Notes: generated from the letters alone by a model not told the origin. 64,000 nt of DNA from Iamia sp. SCSIO 61187 (GCF_019443745.1 NZ_CP050948.1:3104001-3168000); one strand, 5' to 3'. Numbered from the stretch's first letter, positions 51,684-60,208 are shown. Translations and numbers: made by a program.

Positions 51684-54083
51684 ATGACGACACCGATCGC
51701 CACCGCGCTCGCCGGCAAGCGCCTCTTCGTCACCGGCGCCACCGGGTTCCTGGGCACGGCCCTGGTCGAGCGGCTCCTGCGGGGCGTCCCCGACTGCGAG
51801 ATCGTGCTCCTGGTCCGCCCCGGCCGGAAGCGCACCGTCGAGCAGCGGGCCCAGCGGGAGATCTTCCGCAACGACTGCTTCGACCGCCTGCGCGACGAGC
51901 TCGGGGGCAAGGCCGCCTTCGACGAGGTCGTCGCCCGCCGCGTCACCGTCGTCGCCGGCGACGTCAGCACCGACGGCCTCGGCCTCGACGACCACGGGCG
52001 GGACGTGCTGGCGAGCTGCGACACGGTCATCCACTCGGCCGCCACCGTCAGCTTCGACTCGCCCCTCGACCTCGCCGTCGAGGTGAACCTGCTCGGCCCC
52101 ACCCGCATCGCCCGCACCCTCCACACCCTCGGCGTCGCCCCCCACCTGGTGGCCGTCAGCACCTGCTACGTCGCCGGGAACCGCCGGGGCGCGGCGCCCG
52201 AGATCCGGGTCGACGAGAGCCCGTTCTGGATCGACGTCGACTGGAAGCGCGAGGTCGACGCCTCCCGCCGGATGCGCGGCGACTTCGAGGCCGCCAGCCG
52301 CACCGCCGAGAACCTGGAGCGCTTCCGGGCCGAGGCCCGCGACGAGCTCGGTGCCGCCGGCGGCCCGCTGCTGGCCGAGAAGACCGAGGCCCTCCGCCAG
52401 GCGTGGGTCAAGGACCAGCTGGTCGAGGCCGGGCGGGCCCGGGCCGCCAGCCTGGGCTGGCCCGACGCCTACGCCATGACCAAGGCCCTCGGCGAGCGGG
52501 CCCTGGGCGAGGAGCGGGGCGCCGTCCCGGTGTCGATCGTCCGCCCCGCCATCATCGAGTCGGCCTGGTCCGAGCCGGTCCCGGGGTGGATCCGGGGCTT
52601 CCGCATGGCCGAGCCGGTCATCATCTCCTACGCCCGAGGCCTGCTGAGCCAGTTCCCCGGCGTCCCCGAGGGCACCGTCGACGTCATCCCCGTCGACCTC
52701 GTCGTCGGCGCCCTCTGCGCCGTCGCCGCCCGGGGCCCGTCCAACGACGACGGCACGCCCGACGTCACCCAGGTCGCCTCGGGCTCGTCCAACCCGCTCA
52801 AGTTCCAGACGATGGTCGACCTGGTCTCGGCCTGGTTCACCGAGCACCCGCTGTACGACCGCGACGGCCAGCCCATCAGCGTCCCCGAGTTCGCCTTCCC
52901 CGGCCGGGGCCAGGTCGAGGGCGAGCTGCGCCGGGCCCACAAGGTCCTGACCACGGCCGAGAAGCTGCTCGCCAACCTCCCGCTCCGGGGCAAGCAGGCC
53001 CAGTGGGCCGCCGGGATCGAGGAGAAGCGGGAGCTGGTCGACCGGGCCACCGCCTACGTCACGCTCTACGGCTCCTACACCGAGTGCGAGGCCATCTACG
53101 GCGTCGAGCGGCTGCTCGCCCTGCACGAGGCGCTGGCGGCGCCCGACCGGCGCGACTTCGGGTGCGACCCCCGCATCGTCGACTGGGCCCACTACGTCCG
53201 TGAGATCCACCTGCCGTCGGTGGTCAAGCACGCCCGGGTGCGGACCGACGGATCGTCGGGCACCAGCGAGGCCCGCTCGACCCGGCTCCGCCGCCAGGTG
53301 CTCGACCCGCAGCGCACGCTGGCCGCCTTCGACCTCGAGAACACGCTGATCGCCTCGAACGTCGTCACCTCGTTCGCCTGGCTGGCCACCCGCCGCCTCG
53401 ATGCCGCCGATCGGCGCACCCTCACCGCCCGCCTGGTGGCCGAGGCCCCGGCCCTGCTCAAGCTCGACCGCAAGGACCGCAGCGACTTCCTGCGGCACTT
53501 CTACCGCCGCTACGAGGGCGCCCCGAAGCTCGAGCTCCTCGAGGACTCCGAGGAGATGCTCTCGGACCTCATCCTCACCAAGTCGTTCCCCGCCGGCATC
53601 CGCCGGGTGCGCGAGCACCGGGCGCTCGGCCACCGCACCGTCCTCATCACCGGCGCCCTCGACTTCGTCGTCGAGCCGCTCAAGCCGCTGTTCGACGACA
53701 TCGTGGCCCCGTCGCTCACCGAGAACGCCGACGGCACCCTCACCGGCCAGATGGCCCACGTCCCGCCGACGGGCGAGAGCCGGGCCCAGGCCCTCTACGA
53801 CTACGCCGCCGAGCACGACCTCGACGTCAGCGAGGCCGTGGCCTACGCCGACTCGACCAGCGACCTCCCCCTGCTCGAGGCCGTCGGCTTCCCGGTGGCG
53901 GTCAACCCCGAGGCCCGGCTGGCGTCGCTCGCCCGCAAGCGGGGCTGGCTCGTCGAGCAGTGGGACAAGGCTCCCGGCTTCGTCCCGCCCCGCCTGCCGA
54001 TCCCCGCCCGCTCCGGCCCCCGCCGGGAGGCCCTCCGGGTGCCCGGCTACCGCTCGCCCGACCGCGCGAAGGCCCGCCGGTGA
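51684..54083 (+). CDS. Fatty acyl-CoA reductase fused to HAD-IB phosphatase-like domain
   Basis: The product has 799 residues. N-terminal extended SDR/male-sterility reductase: FVTGATGFLGTALVERLL (residues 15-32), VIHSAATVSFDSPLD, LVAVSTCYVAG and PDAYAMTKALGERAL with the Y-x-x-x-K pair. It reduces acyl-CoA or acyl-ACP to aldehyde or alcohol with NADPH. From about residue 540 a HAD domain starts AAFDLENTLIASN, with nucleophile D550 but Glu in place of the usual second Asp; TVLITGALDFVVEPL and AYADSTSDLPLLEAVG supply the other motifs. The fusion is known from mycolata. The dehydrogenase start overlaps its stop (GTGA). Confidence 0.9.
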   Translation: MTTPIATALAGKRLFVTGATGFLGTALVERLLRGVPDCEIVLLVRPGRKRTVEQRAQREIFRNDCFDRLRDELGGKAAFDEVVARRVTVVAGDVSTDGLGLDDHGRDVLASCDTVIHSAATVSFDSPLDLAVEVNLLGPTRIARTLHTLGVAPHLVAVSTCYVAGNRRGAAPEIRVDESPFWIDVDWKREVDASRRMRGDFEAASRTAENLERFRAEARDELGAAGGPLLAEKTEALRQAWVKDQLVEAGRARAASLGWPDAYAMTKALGERALGEERGAVPVSIVRPAIIESAWSEPVPGWIRGFRMAEPVIISYARGLLSQFPGVPEGTVDVIPVDLVVGALCAVAARGPSNDDGTPDVTQVASGSSNPLKFQTMVDLVSAWFTEHPLYDRDGQPISVPEFAFPGRGQVEGELRRAHKVLTTAEKLLANLPLRGKQAQWAAGIEEKRELVDRATAYVTLYGSYTECEAIYGVERLLALHEALAAPDRRDFGCDPRIVDWAHYVREIHLPSVVKHARVRTDGSSGTSEARSTRLRRQVLDPQRTLAAFDLENTLIASNVVTSFAWLATRRLDAADRRTLTARLVAEAPALLKLDRKDRSDFLRHFYRRYEGAPKLELLEDSEEMLSDLILTKSFPAGIRRVREHRALGHRTVLITGALDFVVEPLKPLFDDIVAPSLTENADGTLTGQMAHVPPTGESRAQALYDYAAEHDLDVSEAVAYADSTSDLPLLEAVGFPVAVNPEARLASLARKRGWLVEQWDKAPGFVPPRLPIPARSGPRREALRVPGYRSPDRAKARR

Positions 54084-55276
54084 CGCGGGCACTGGTCTTC
54101 TCCCGGAAGCCGGCCCGCTTCGCCGCCGCCGCCGTCGCCGGTCGCGCCGTGCCCGGCGCCGGCGCCACCGTCGGCCCCCTGAAGCTGGCCGACGTCGACG
54201 AGCTCGACCATCCGACCGACGAGTGGGTGCGGTTCCGGCCCCGCCTGGCCGGCATCTGCGGCAGCGACCTGGCCACCATCGACGGCCGGTCGAGCCAGTA
54301 CTTCGAGCCCATCGTGAGCTTCCCGTTCACCCCGGGCCACGAGGTGGTCGGCGAGCTCGACGACGGCTCCCGCGCCGTGCTCGTCCCGGTCCTGCACTGC
54401 GCCATCCGGGGCGTCGACCCGGTCTGCCCCAGCTGCGCCCTGGGCCGCACGCACCACTGCGAGCGCATCGCCTTCGGCCACCTCGACCCCGCCCTCCAGA
54501 GCGGCTTCTGCCGGGAGACGGGCGGGGGCTGGTCCACGGCGATGGTCGCCCACCCCGACCAGCTCGTCGCCGTCCCCGACGACATGACCGACGAGGCCGC
54601 GGTGCTCGTCGAGCCCACCGCCTGCGCGGTCCACGCCGCCCACGCCGTCCGGGCCAGCCGGGCCGGCGCCGACGGCGCCGTCGCCATCATCGGCGCCGGC
54701 ACCCTCGGCCTCACCACCCTCGCCGCCCTCCGCCACCTCGACGGTCGGAGTGGGTCTGACCCACACCGACCGCCTCACCGCACGATCCTGGCCACGGCGA
54801 AGCACCCGGAGCAGAAGCGGCTGGCGCAGTCCCTCGGCGCCACGCGGGCCGTCGCCCCGGCCGAGCTGCCCCGGGCGATCCGGTCCCTCACCGCCTCGAT
54901 GGTCCTCGGCGAGGGCCAGCTCACCGGCGGCGTGCCGACGGTCGTCGACTGCGTCGGCTCGTCGGAGTCGCTGGCCCAGGCCTTGCGGGTCGTGGCGCCC
55001 GGCGGTGACGTCATCGTCGTCGGCATGCCCGGCCACACCAGCGTCGACCTCACGCCGCTCTGGCACCGCGAGACCGGCCTGCGGGGCTGCTACGCCTACA
55101 CCCGCGACGACTTCGCCACCGCCTTCGACGTGGTGCGGGACGCCGACCTGCACCGCCTGCTGAGCGCCACCTACCCCCTCGACCGCCACCGCGAGGCCAT
55201 CAGCCACGCGGCCGCCGCCGGTTCGCGCAGCGCGGTCAAGATCGCCTTCGACCTCCGCCAGGAGAAGCACCGCTGA
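54080..55276 (+). CDS. Zinc-dependent alcohol dehydrogenase (MDR family) with inserted palindrome
   Basis: The product has 398 residues, starting at a GTG that overlaps the previous stop. Catalytic zinc ligands: Cys in GICGSDLAT and His-Glu in PGHEVVGEL. The structural zinc Cys cluster is in HCAIRGVDPVCPSCALG and THHCERI. The NAD-binding loop is AIIGAGTLGLTTLAAL. Between it and the next strand (ILATAKHPEQKRLA), residues about 221-231 (Gly/Arg/Ser/Asp/Pro/His) are encoded by a 31-base palindrome and look like an insertion. It probably interconverts long-chain aldehyde and alcohol made by the reductase. The LarA-like gene start overlaps its stop. Confidence 0.85.
   Translation: MTRALVFSRKPARFAAAAVAGRAVPGAGATVGPLKLADVDELDHPTDEWVRFRPRLAGICGSDLATIDGRSSQYFEPIVSFPFTPGHEVVGELDDGSRAVLVPVLHCAIRGVDPVCPSCALGRTHHCERIAFGHLDPALQSGFCRETGGGWSTAMVAHPDQLVAVPDDMTDEAAVLVEPTACAVHAAHAVRASRAGADGAVAIIGAGTLGLTTLAALRHLDGRSGSDPHRPPHRTILATAKHPEQKRLAQSLGATRAVAPAELPRAIRSLTASMVLGEGQLTGGVPTVVDCVGSSESLAQALRVVAPGGDVIVVGMPGHTSVDLTPLWHRETGLRGCYAYTRDDFATAFDVVRDADLHRLLSATYPLDRHREAISHAAAAGSRSAVKIAFDLRQEKHR
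54742..54772. repeat. Palindrome inside the zinc dehydrogenase coding sequence
   Basis: Arms CGGTCGGAGTGGGT (54742-54755) and ACCCACACCGACCG (54759-54772) are 14 bases with one mismatch, around CTG. The stem resembles the extragenic palindromes of this window, and its GGGTCTGACCC centre recalls the GGGGTCAGA ends at 2801-2871. Here it is in frame within a gene, at a surface loop between two Rossmann strands. Confidence 0.85.
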
Positions 55277-56868
55277 TGCCCCGTCCCGGACTCGTCCTCG
55301 ACGTCGATCGCTCGACGCCCCCCGTCCTGTTCCACCACGGCGAGTCGTTCCGCCTCGAGAAGCTGCCCGCCGGCCGCAGCCGGATCGTCTACCCCGGCGA
55401 GCCCATCGACCCGCTCAAGAGCGTCACCCAGGCCATCGAGGACGCCCTCGACAACCCGCTCGACAGCGACCCGCTCAGCGCCCGCCTGTTCGCGGGCATG
55501 AAGCTCGTCATCGCCTTCGACGACGTCTCGCTGCCGCTGCCCAAGATGAAGCGGCCCGACATCCGCCAGCGGATCATCGAGGCCGTCCTCGACCGGGCCG
55601 CGGCCGCCGGCGTCGACGACGTGCGCATCATCGCCGCCCTCGCCCTGCACCGGCGCATGACCGAGCACGAGCTGCGCCACGCCGTCGGCGACCGGGTCTA
55701 CGACGCCTTCGCCCCCGACGGGAGGCTGTACAACCACGACGCCGAGGACCCCGACGACCTCGCCTTCCTGGGCACCACGCCCCACGGCGAGGAGGTCGAG
55801 ATCAACAAGGCGGCCGCCGAGTCCGACCTGCTCGTCTACGTCAACATCAACATCGTCTCCATGGACGGCGGCCACAAGAGCACCGCCACCGGGCTGGCCA
55901 GCTACCGCAGCATCCGCCACCACCACAACCCGGCGACGATGGAGCACTCCCGGTCGTTCATGGACCGCCACAGCTCCGAGCTGCACCACGCCAACTGGCG
56001 CATGGGCAAGGTGATCCGCGACGCCGGCGTCCAGATCTTCCAGATCGAGACGACGCTGAACAACGACACCTTCGGAGACACCGGGCCGCTCTCGGTCCTC
56101 CAGAAGCGCGAGTGGGAGTGGTCGACGAAGGACCGCATCGCCTTCATGGGCATGAAGGCCGGGCTGGACCGCATGTCGATGGCGACGCGCCGCAAGATCT
56201 TCCAGTCCCACGAGGCGCCCTACGGCGTCACCTCGGTGACCGCCGGCGCCGTCGAGCCCGTCCACGAGGTCACCCTCCAGCACAACTTCGCCCAGCACCT
56301 GGTGCCGGTCGAGGGCCAGACCGACGTGCTGACCATGGGGCTGCCGTACATCTGCCCCTACAACGTCCACTCGATCATGAACCCGATCCTGGTCATGTGC
56401 CTGGGCCTCGGGTACTTCTTCAACATGTACCGGGGGCGGCCCCTGGTGCGCGAGGGCGGCGTGCTCATCATGAGCCACCCCACCCCGTGGGAGTTCCACC
56501 CCGTCCACCACCCCAGCTACATCGACTTCTTCGAGGAGGTGCTGGCCGAGACCACCGACCCCAAGGTCATGGCCGACACCTTCGAGAAGCGCTACGCCGA
56601 GGACGAGTGGTACCGCCACCTGTACCGGACGAGCCACGCCTACCACGGCGTCCACCCGTTCTACATGTGGTACTGGGGTGCCCACGCCCTCCAGCACCTG
56701 GGATCGGTGATCATCGTCGGCGGCGACGTCCGGGCCGTGCGGCGCCTCGGCTTCCGCCCCGCCAGCACCCTCCAGGACGCCCTCGAGATGGCCACCGACA
56801 CCGTCGGCCCCCAGCCCACGGTCACCCACCTCCACAACCCGCCCCTCGTCATGGCGGACGTGACGTGA
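55276..56868 (+). CDS. LarA/DUF2088-like protein (lactate racemase N-terminal domain family)
   Basis: The product has 530 residues; the ATG overlaps the previous stop (TGATG). LarA-like elements: VIAFDDVSLPLPKMKRPDIR with Asp residues at 82-83, ALALHRRMTEHELRHAVG with H125, EINKAAAESDLLVYVNI with K178 (the position that holds the nickel-pincer cofactor in LarA), and MDGGHKSTATG. The C-terminal half is long, aromatic and His-rich (PTPWEFHPVHHPSYIDFF). LarA racemises lactate using a nickel-pincer nucleotide. No larB, larC or larE is nearby, so cofactor use is unproven. The operon points to a lipid 2-hydroxyacid or alcohol substrate, which is inference. Confidence 0.8.
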   Translation: MPRPGLVLDVDRSTPPVLFHHGESFRLEKLPAGRSRIVYPGEPIDPLKSVTQAIEDALDNPLDSDPLSARLFAGMKLVIAFDDVSLPLPKMKRPDIRQRIIEAVLDRAAAAGVDDVRIIAALALHRRMTEHELRHAVGDRVYDAFAPDGRLYNHDAEDPDDLAFLGTTPHGEEVEINKAAAESDLLVYVNINIVSMDGGHKSTATGLASYRSIRHHHNPATMEHSRSFMDRHSSELHHANWRMGKVIRDAGVQIFQIETTLNNDTFGDTGPLSVLQKREWEWSTKDRIAFMGMKAGLDRMSMATRRKIFQSHEAPYGVTSVTAGAVEPVHEVTLQHNFAQHLVPVEGQTDVLTMGLPYICPYNVHSIMNPILVMCLGLGYFFNMYRGRPLVREGGVLIMSHPTPWEFHPVHHPSYIDFFEEVLAETTDPKVMADTFEKRYAEDEWYRHLYRTSHAYHGVHPFYMWYWGAHALQHLGSVIIVGGDVRAVRRLGFRPASTLQDALEMATDTVGPQPTVTHLHNPPLVMADVT

Positions 56869-56929
56869 CGCGTCGACGCAGCCGACCCGTCTCTCCGTGG
56901 CGGGCGGGGTCGGCGGAGGTGGTGACCTG

Positions 56930-57910
56930 ATGGCCGAGCGGACCGGGCCGCGCCGGGTCGAGGTCGCCCTCCGACGGGCCCAGCAGATCCGGCGCCGGCT
57001 GCCCCAGCCCACCGCCGCCCTGCGGGCCGCCGAGTTCCCGTTCCGGGCGCCGACGCTGCCCGGCGGGGTCGAGCCCCTGCCGAAGGAGGCGACGCTCGGC
57101 GCCGCCTACGACACGGCGTGGGCCCGCTCCCCCGCGGCCCGGCTGGGCCGCCTGGCCCTCCTCGAGGGGGCCGTCCGACCGCTGGTGAAGGCGGTGGCCG
57201 ACCCCGAGCGGCGCGGCTACGACCGCCTCGTCGGCCTCGACGGGCCGGCCATCTTCGCCGCCAACCACCTCAGCCACATCGACGCCGGCCTGCTGCTGAC
57301 CTCGCTCCCGGAGCCGTGGCGCCACCGGGCCTTCGCCGCCGCCGCCGCCGACTACTTCTTCGACACCCGGGTGAAGGCCACCATGGCCGCCCTCGCCCTC
57401 AACGCCATCCCGATCGAGCGCAGCAAGGTCACCCGCCGGTCGGCGACCCTCGCCGCCGAGCTCATCGACGACGGCTGGAGCATGGTCATCTTCCCCGAGG
57501 GCGGGCGCAGCCCCGACGGCTGGGCCCAGCCCTTCCGGGCCGGGGCCGCCTTCCTGGCCGTGCGCTGCGGCGTGCCCGTCGTCCCCGTGCACCTCGAGGG
57601 CACCGGCCGCATCTTGCCCAAGGGCACCAACAAGCTCGTCCCCGGCCGCACCCGGGTCACCTTCGGCACCCCGATCCACCCCGGACCCGACGCCGACATG
57701 CGGGCCCTGGCCGCCGAGATCGAGGCCGCCGTCACCGCCCTGGCCGACGAGGTCGCCGATGACTGGTGGACGGCGCGCCAGCGGGCCCACGCCGGCCAGA
57801 GCCCGCCGCTGTCGGGCCCCGACGCCAGCTCCTGGCGCCGGGCCTGGGCCCTGGGCGACCGCCGCTCGCACCGCCGCAAGCGGATCGAGCCCTGGCCCCT
57901 CCGCGAGTGA
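56930..57910 (+). CDS. PlsC-family acyltransferase
   Basis: The product has 326 residues from the ATG at 56930 with GGAGG upstream. The acyltransferase box I reads FAANHLSHIDAGLLL (N-H-x-S-H-x-D variant), box II includes NAIPIERSKVTRRSA, and box III is VIFPEGGRSPDG; VPVVPVHLEGTGRILPKG is block IV. It transfers an acyl group to a lysophospholipid, DHAP or related alcohol at the inner membrane. It is 61 bases after the LarA-like gene and is the last gene of the operon. Confidence 0.88.
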   Translation: MAERTGPRRVEVALRRAQQIRRRLPQPTAALRAAEFPFRAPTLPGGVEPLPKEATLGAAYDTAWARSPAARLGRLALLEGAVRPLVKAVADPERRGYDRLVGLDGPAIFAANHLSHIDAGLLLTSLPEPWRHRAFAAAAADYFFDTRVKATMAALALNAIPIERSKVTRRSATLAAELIDDGWSMVIFPEGGRSPDGWAQPFRAGAAFLAVRCGVPVVPVHLEGTGRILPKGTNKLVPGRTRVTFGTPIHPGPDADMRALAAEIEAAVTALADEVADDWWTARQRAHAGQSPPLSGPDASSWRRAWALGDRRSHRRKRIEPWPLRE

Positions 57911-57914
57911 GCGG

Positions 57915-58637
57915 TCAGGTCTCGCAGTCGTCGACGATGGCGAAGAAGGCGTCGAGCACGTCGGGGGGGACGTCGTCCTCGGAGTCGGAGTGGAACAGGG
58001 TGTTGATGTCCTCCTGGTCCAGCTCGGAGTAGACGGCGTCGACGATGCACCGGGCCTGGCCGTCGGGCACGCCGCCGGAGATGAGGGCGGCGAGGAACCG
58101 CGACCGGCTGACGTCGCCCTCGCTGTCGTCGCCGAAGCCGGGCATGCCCCCGATGCCGCTGTCGGGGGGGTCGTCCCCGTCGGGGTCGTCGCCCGGGTCC
58201 CCGGGCTCGTCGGCGTCGCCCCCACCGTCACCGTCGCCGTCACCGTCACCGTCACCGCTGTCGTCGGGGTCGCCCGGGTCGGCGCCGTCCTCGACGCAGG
58301 GCTGCAGGGCGTCGGCGAAGCCCCGGGCCGTGCCCGCCGAGATGTCCTCGATGGTGTCGGCGTCCACGATCGACTGGACCTCGTCCTCGTCGAGCGTCTC
58401 CCGCAGGTTCTCGGCCCCGCACTCGGCCTCGGCCAGGGTGTAGCCGTTGTCGATCAGGGCCTGCTCGAGGGGGTCGTCGCTGCGCGGGGTCTCGGTGGTG
58501 GTGGGGGCCTCGGTGGTGGTCGTCGTGTCCCGGATGTCGGCGGCGACGTCGTCGGGCACCTCGACCCCGCACGCACCGGCCAGGGCCAGCACGCCCACCA
58601 GGAGGGCGGCGCCGGCCCGGCGCCGGGTCCCGGTCAC
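57915..58637 (-). CDS. Lipoprotein with two copies of a C-x40-C helical repeat
   Basis: The product has 240 residues. The GTG at 58637 overlaps the upstream stop (GTGA). The lipoprotein signal ends VLALAGAC. A Thr/Glu-rich linker leads to repeat 1 (LEQALIDNGYTLAEAECGAE up to ALQPC), then a Gly/Asp/Pro linker with GDGDGDGDGDG, encoded by an ACCGTC-type microsatellite at 58224-58257. Repeat 2 runs from SRFLAALISGGVPDGQARC to FFAIVDDC. In both repeats exactly 40 residues separate the two Cys residues. It is probably anchored outside the membrane with disulfides. Function unknown. It is the third gene of the lipoprotein operon. Confidence 0.78.
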   Translation of the reverse strand: MTGTRRRAGAALLVGVLALAGACGVEVPDDVAADIRDTTTTTEAPTTTETPRSDDPLEQALIDNGYTLAEAECGAENLRETLDEDEVQSIVDADTIEDISAGTARGFADALQPCVEDGADPGDPDDSGDGDGDGDGDGGGDADEPGDPGDDPDGDDPPDSGIGGMPGFGDDSEGDVSRSRFLAALISGGVPDGQARCIVDAVYSELDQEDINTLFHSDSEDDVPPDVLDAFFAIVDDCET

Positions 58638-58918
58638 GAGCCCGCCGAGGCGCACGGCGCCACCGCCGCCTCCAGCTTGGCGCGCAGCTCCGGCGCCAGC
58701 TCCTCGTCGTCGTCACGCTCGCGCAGCAGCTCGATCTCGTCGTCGGTGAGGCGGTCGTAGGCCTGGGCGGCCACGCACTCGGCCTGCTCGGCGGGCATGT
58801 CGAAGTCCTCCCGGAGCGATGCGGCCAGGTCGGCCTCGGGATCACCGTCGCCCCCGCAGCCGACGAGGGCCAGGCCCAGGACGAGCCCGAGGACGACGCG
58901 GACGACCCCCCGCAGCAT
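58634..58918 (-). CDS. Small lipoprotein with one C-x40-C helical repeat
   Basis: The product has 94 residues; the ATG at 58918 overlaps the preceding stop (TGATG). The signal peptide ends GLALVGC. The mature part is essentially one domain: LAASLREDFDMPAEQAECVA, through DRLTDDEIELLRERD, to LEAAVAPCASAGS, with 40 residues between the Cys pair. The domain is homologous by eye to both repeats of the downstream gene. Middle gene of the operon. Confidence 0.75.
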   Translation of the reverse strand: MLRGVVRVVLGLVLGLALVGCGGDGDPEADLAASLREDFDMPAEQAECVAAQAYDRLTDDEIELLRERDDDEELAPELRAKLEAAVAPCASAGS

Positions 58919-59247
58919 CACGACCGCCCCGCGCACGCGGCGACCGAGTCGGTGATGGTGGTGGACACGTCGGCCGGCAGGTCGGCGAGGGCGACGTCGC
59001 CGGCGTCGACCCGGCGGACCTGCTCAGCGACGGCGTCGAGGTCCTCGCCGTCGAGGTCCTCCTCGATGGTGCGGGCGGTGCACGCCACCTCGCCGTCGGT
59101 CAGCCCCAGGTCGGTGGCGAGGAAGCCGAGGGAGTCGACGAGCCTGGCCCGGCCCTCCTCGTCCGGCTCGCCGGCGTCGTCGCCGCACCCGGCCACGGCT
59201 GCCACCGCCAGGGCGACGACGCAGACGAGGGCGGTCCGGCGGAGCAC
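58918..59247 (-). CDS. Small lipoprotein with a related two-Cys helical domain
   Basis: The product has 109 residues from the GTG at 59247. The signal peptide ends AVAAVAGC. The domain reads LVDSLGFLATDLGLTDGEVA, then CTARTIEEDLDGEDLDAVAE and a C-terminal helix to SVAAC. 48 residues lie between the Cys pair, the extra eight being a VDAGDVAL-type insertion. First gene of the three-gene lipoprotein operon, so it diverged from the same ancestral unit. Function unknown. Confidence 0.75.
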   Translation of the reverse strand: MLRRTALVCVVALAVAAVAGCGDDAGEPDEEGRARLVDSLGFLATDLGLTDGEVACTARTIEEDLDGEDLDAVAEQVRRVDAGDVALADLPADVSTTITDSVAACAGRS

Positions 59248-59311
59248 CGGTGGAGTCTGGCACGGGAGGCCGGCCCCGAACCCTCCCTGCGAGGGGGTGG
59301 CCGCCCCCGGT

Positions 59312-60076
59312 TCAGCGGCGGCCGGCGCCGTCGACCAGGCGGAGCCCGCTGGGGGCCATCGAGGCCCGCGCCGGGTGCGGGAGGTCGACGGTGAAGGCGC
59401 TGCGGTGGCCGGGGAAGACGTGCTCGGCGACCAGGACGGGGTGCCCACCGACGTCGGAGGTGATGCGCTCGCAGACGAGCACCGGCGACCCCACGGGGAT
59501 CTCCAGCAGGGCGGCGTCGGCGGCCGACGCCGCCTGGGCCTCGATCGTCTGCACGGCACCGCCGAGCGGCACCGGCAGCAGCTCGAGGAAGGTGTGCTCG
59601 GCCACCTGGGCCCGCGACAGCGAGGCGCCCAGCTCCTCGGGGCACCAGACCGTCACCCGGGCGAAGGGCTCGCCGTCGGCCAGGTTCACCCGGTCGACGC
59701 GCAGCACCTGGTCGACGCCAAGCACCTCGGCGACCCGGGCCGGGGCGGCCACGAAGGCGAAGTCGAGGATCCGCCGCTCGGAGGCCCGGCCGTCGGCCTC
59801 GAGCTGCTCCTCGATGGTCCCGAGCCGGCCGAGGTGCTGGCGGATGGGCTCGGTGGCCACGAACCAGCCGAACCCCTGGCGGGAGTCCACCAGCCCCTCG
59901 GCGCGCAACCCGTCGAGCGCCTTGCGGACGGTCACCCGGCTGGCCTCGTAGCGCGTCGACAGCTCGGACTCGCTGGGGAGCAGGCGCCGGCCCCGCAGGT
60001 CTCCCTCCTCGATGCGGGCCCGCAGGTCGTCGGCGATCTCGCGGTAGCGGATCCGCCGCGGCGGGGGCTCGGTCAT
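59312..60076 (-). CDS. GntR-family regulator, HutC/UTRA type
   Basis: The product has 254 residues. The N-terminal winged helix has YREIADDLRARIEEGDLRG, LLPSESELSTRYEASRVTVR and KALDGLRAEGLVDSRQGFGW. The C-terminal UTRA ligand domain runs from about residue 90 and includes RVDRVNLADGEPFARVTVW and LVCERITSDVGGHPVLVAEH. UTRA regulators bind sugars, phosphonates or fatty acids. It is divergent from the sigma-factor gene and upstream of the lipoprotein operon on the same strand. Its target is unknown. Confidence 0.9.
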   Translation of the reverse strand: MTEPPPRRIRYREIADDLRARIEEGDLRGRRLLPSESELSTRYEASRVTVRKALDGLRAEGLVDSRQGFGWFVATEPIRQHLGRLGTIEEQLEADGRASERRILDFAFVAAPARVAEVLGVDQVLRVDRVNLADGEPFARVTVWCPEELGASLSRAQVAEHTFLELLPVPLGGAVQTIEAQAASAADAALLEIPVGSPVLVCERITSDVGGHPVLVAEHVFPGHRSAFTVDLPHPARASMAPSGLRLVDGAGRR

Positions 60077-60208
60077 CGCTCGTCACGGTACCCGTGCGCC
60101 ACCAATCCGGCGGACCGCCCGGCCCGAACCGCTGGCGATGACCGCCGACCTGCTACGCACTGCTCCGTGGCCTCCGATCCCCCCGCGCGCCGACGGGGAC
60201 GTCTGAGC

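Noticed and set aside
50868-54092. Long minus-strand open frame opposite the acyl reductase fusion
   Set aside because: Composition is Gly/Asp/Val/His-rich antisense shadow typical of high-GC DNA with no recognisable motif. The plus-strand reductase and the minus-strand TetR explain the region.
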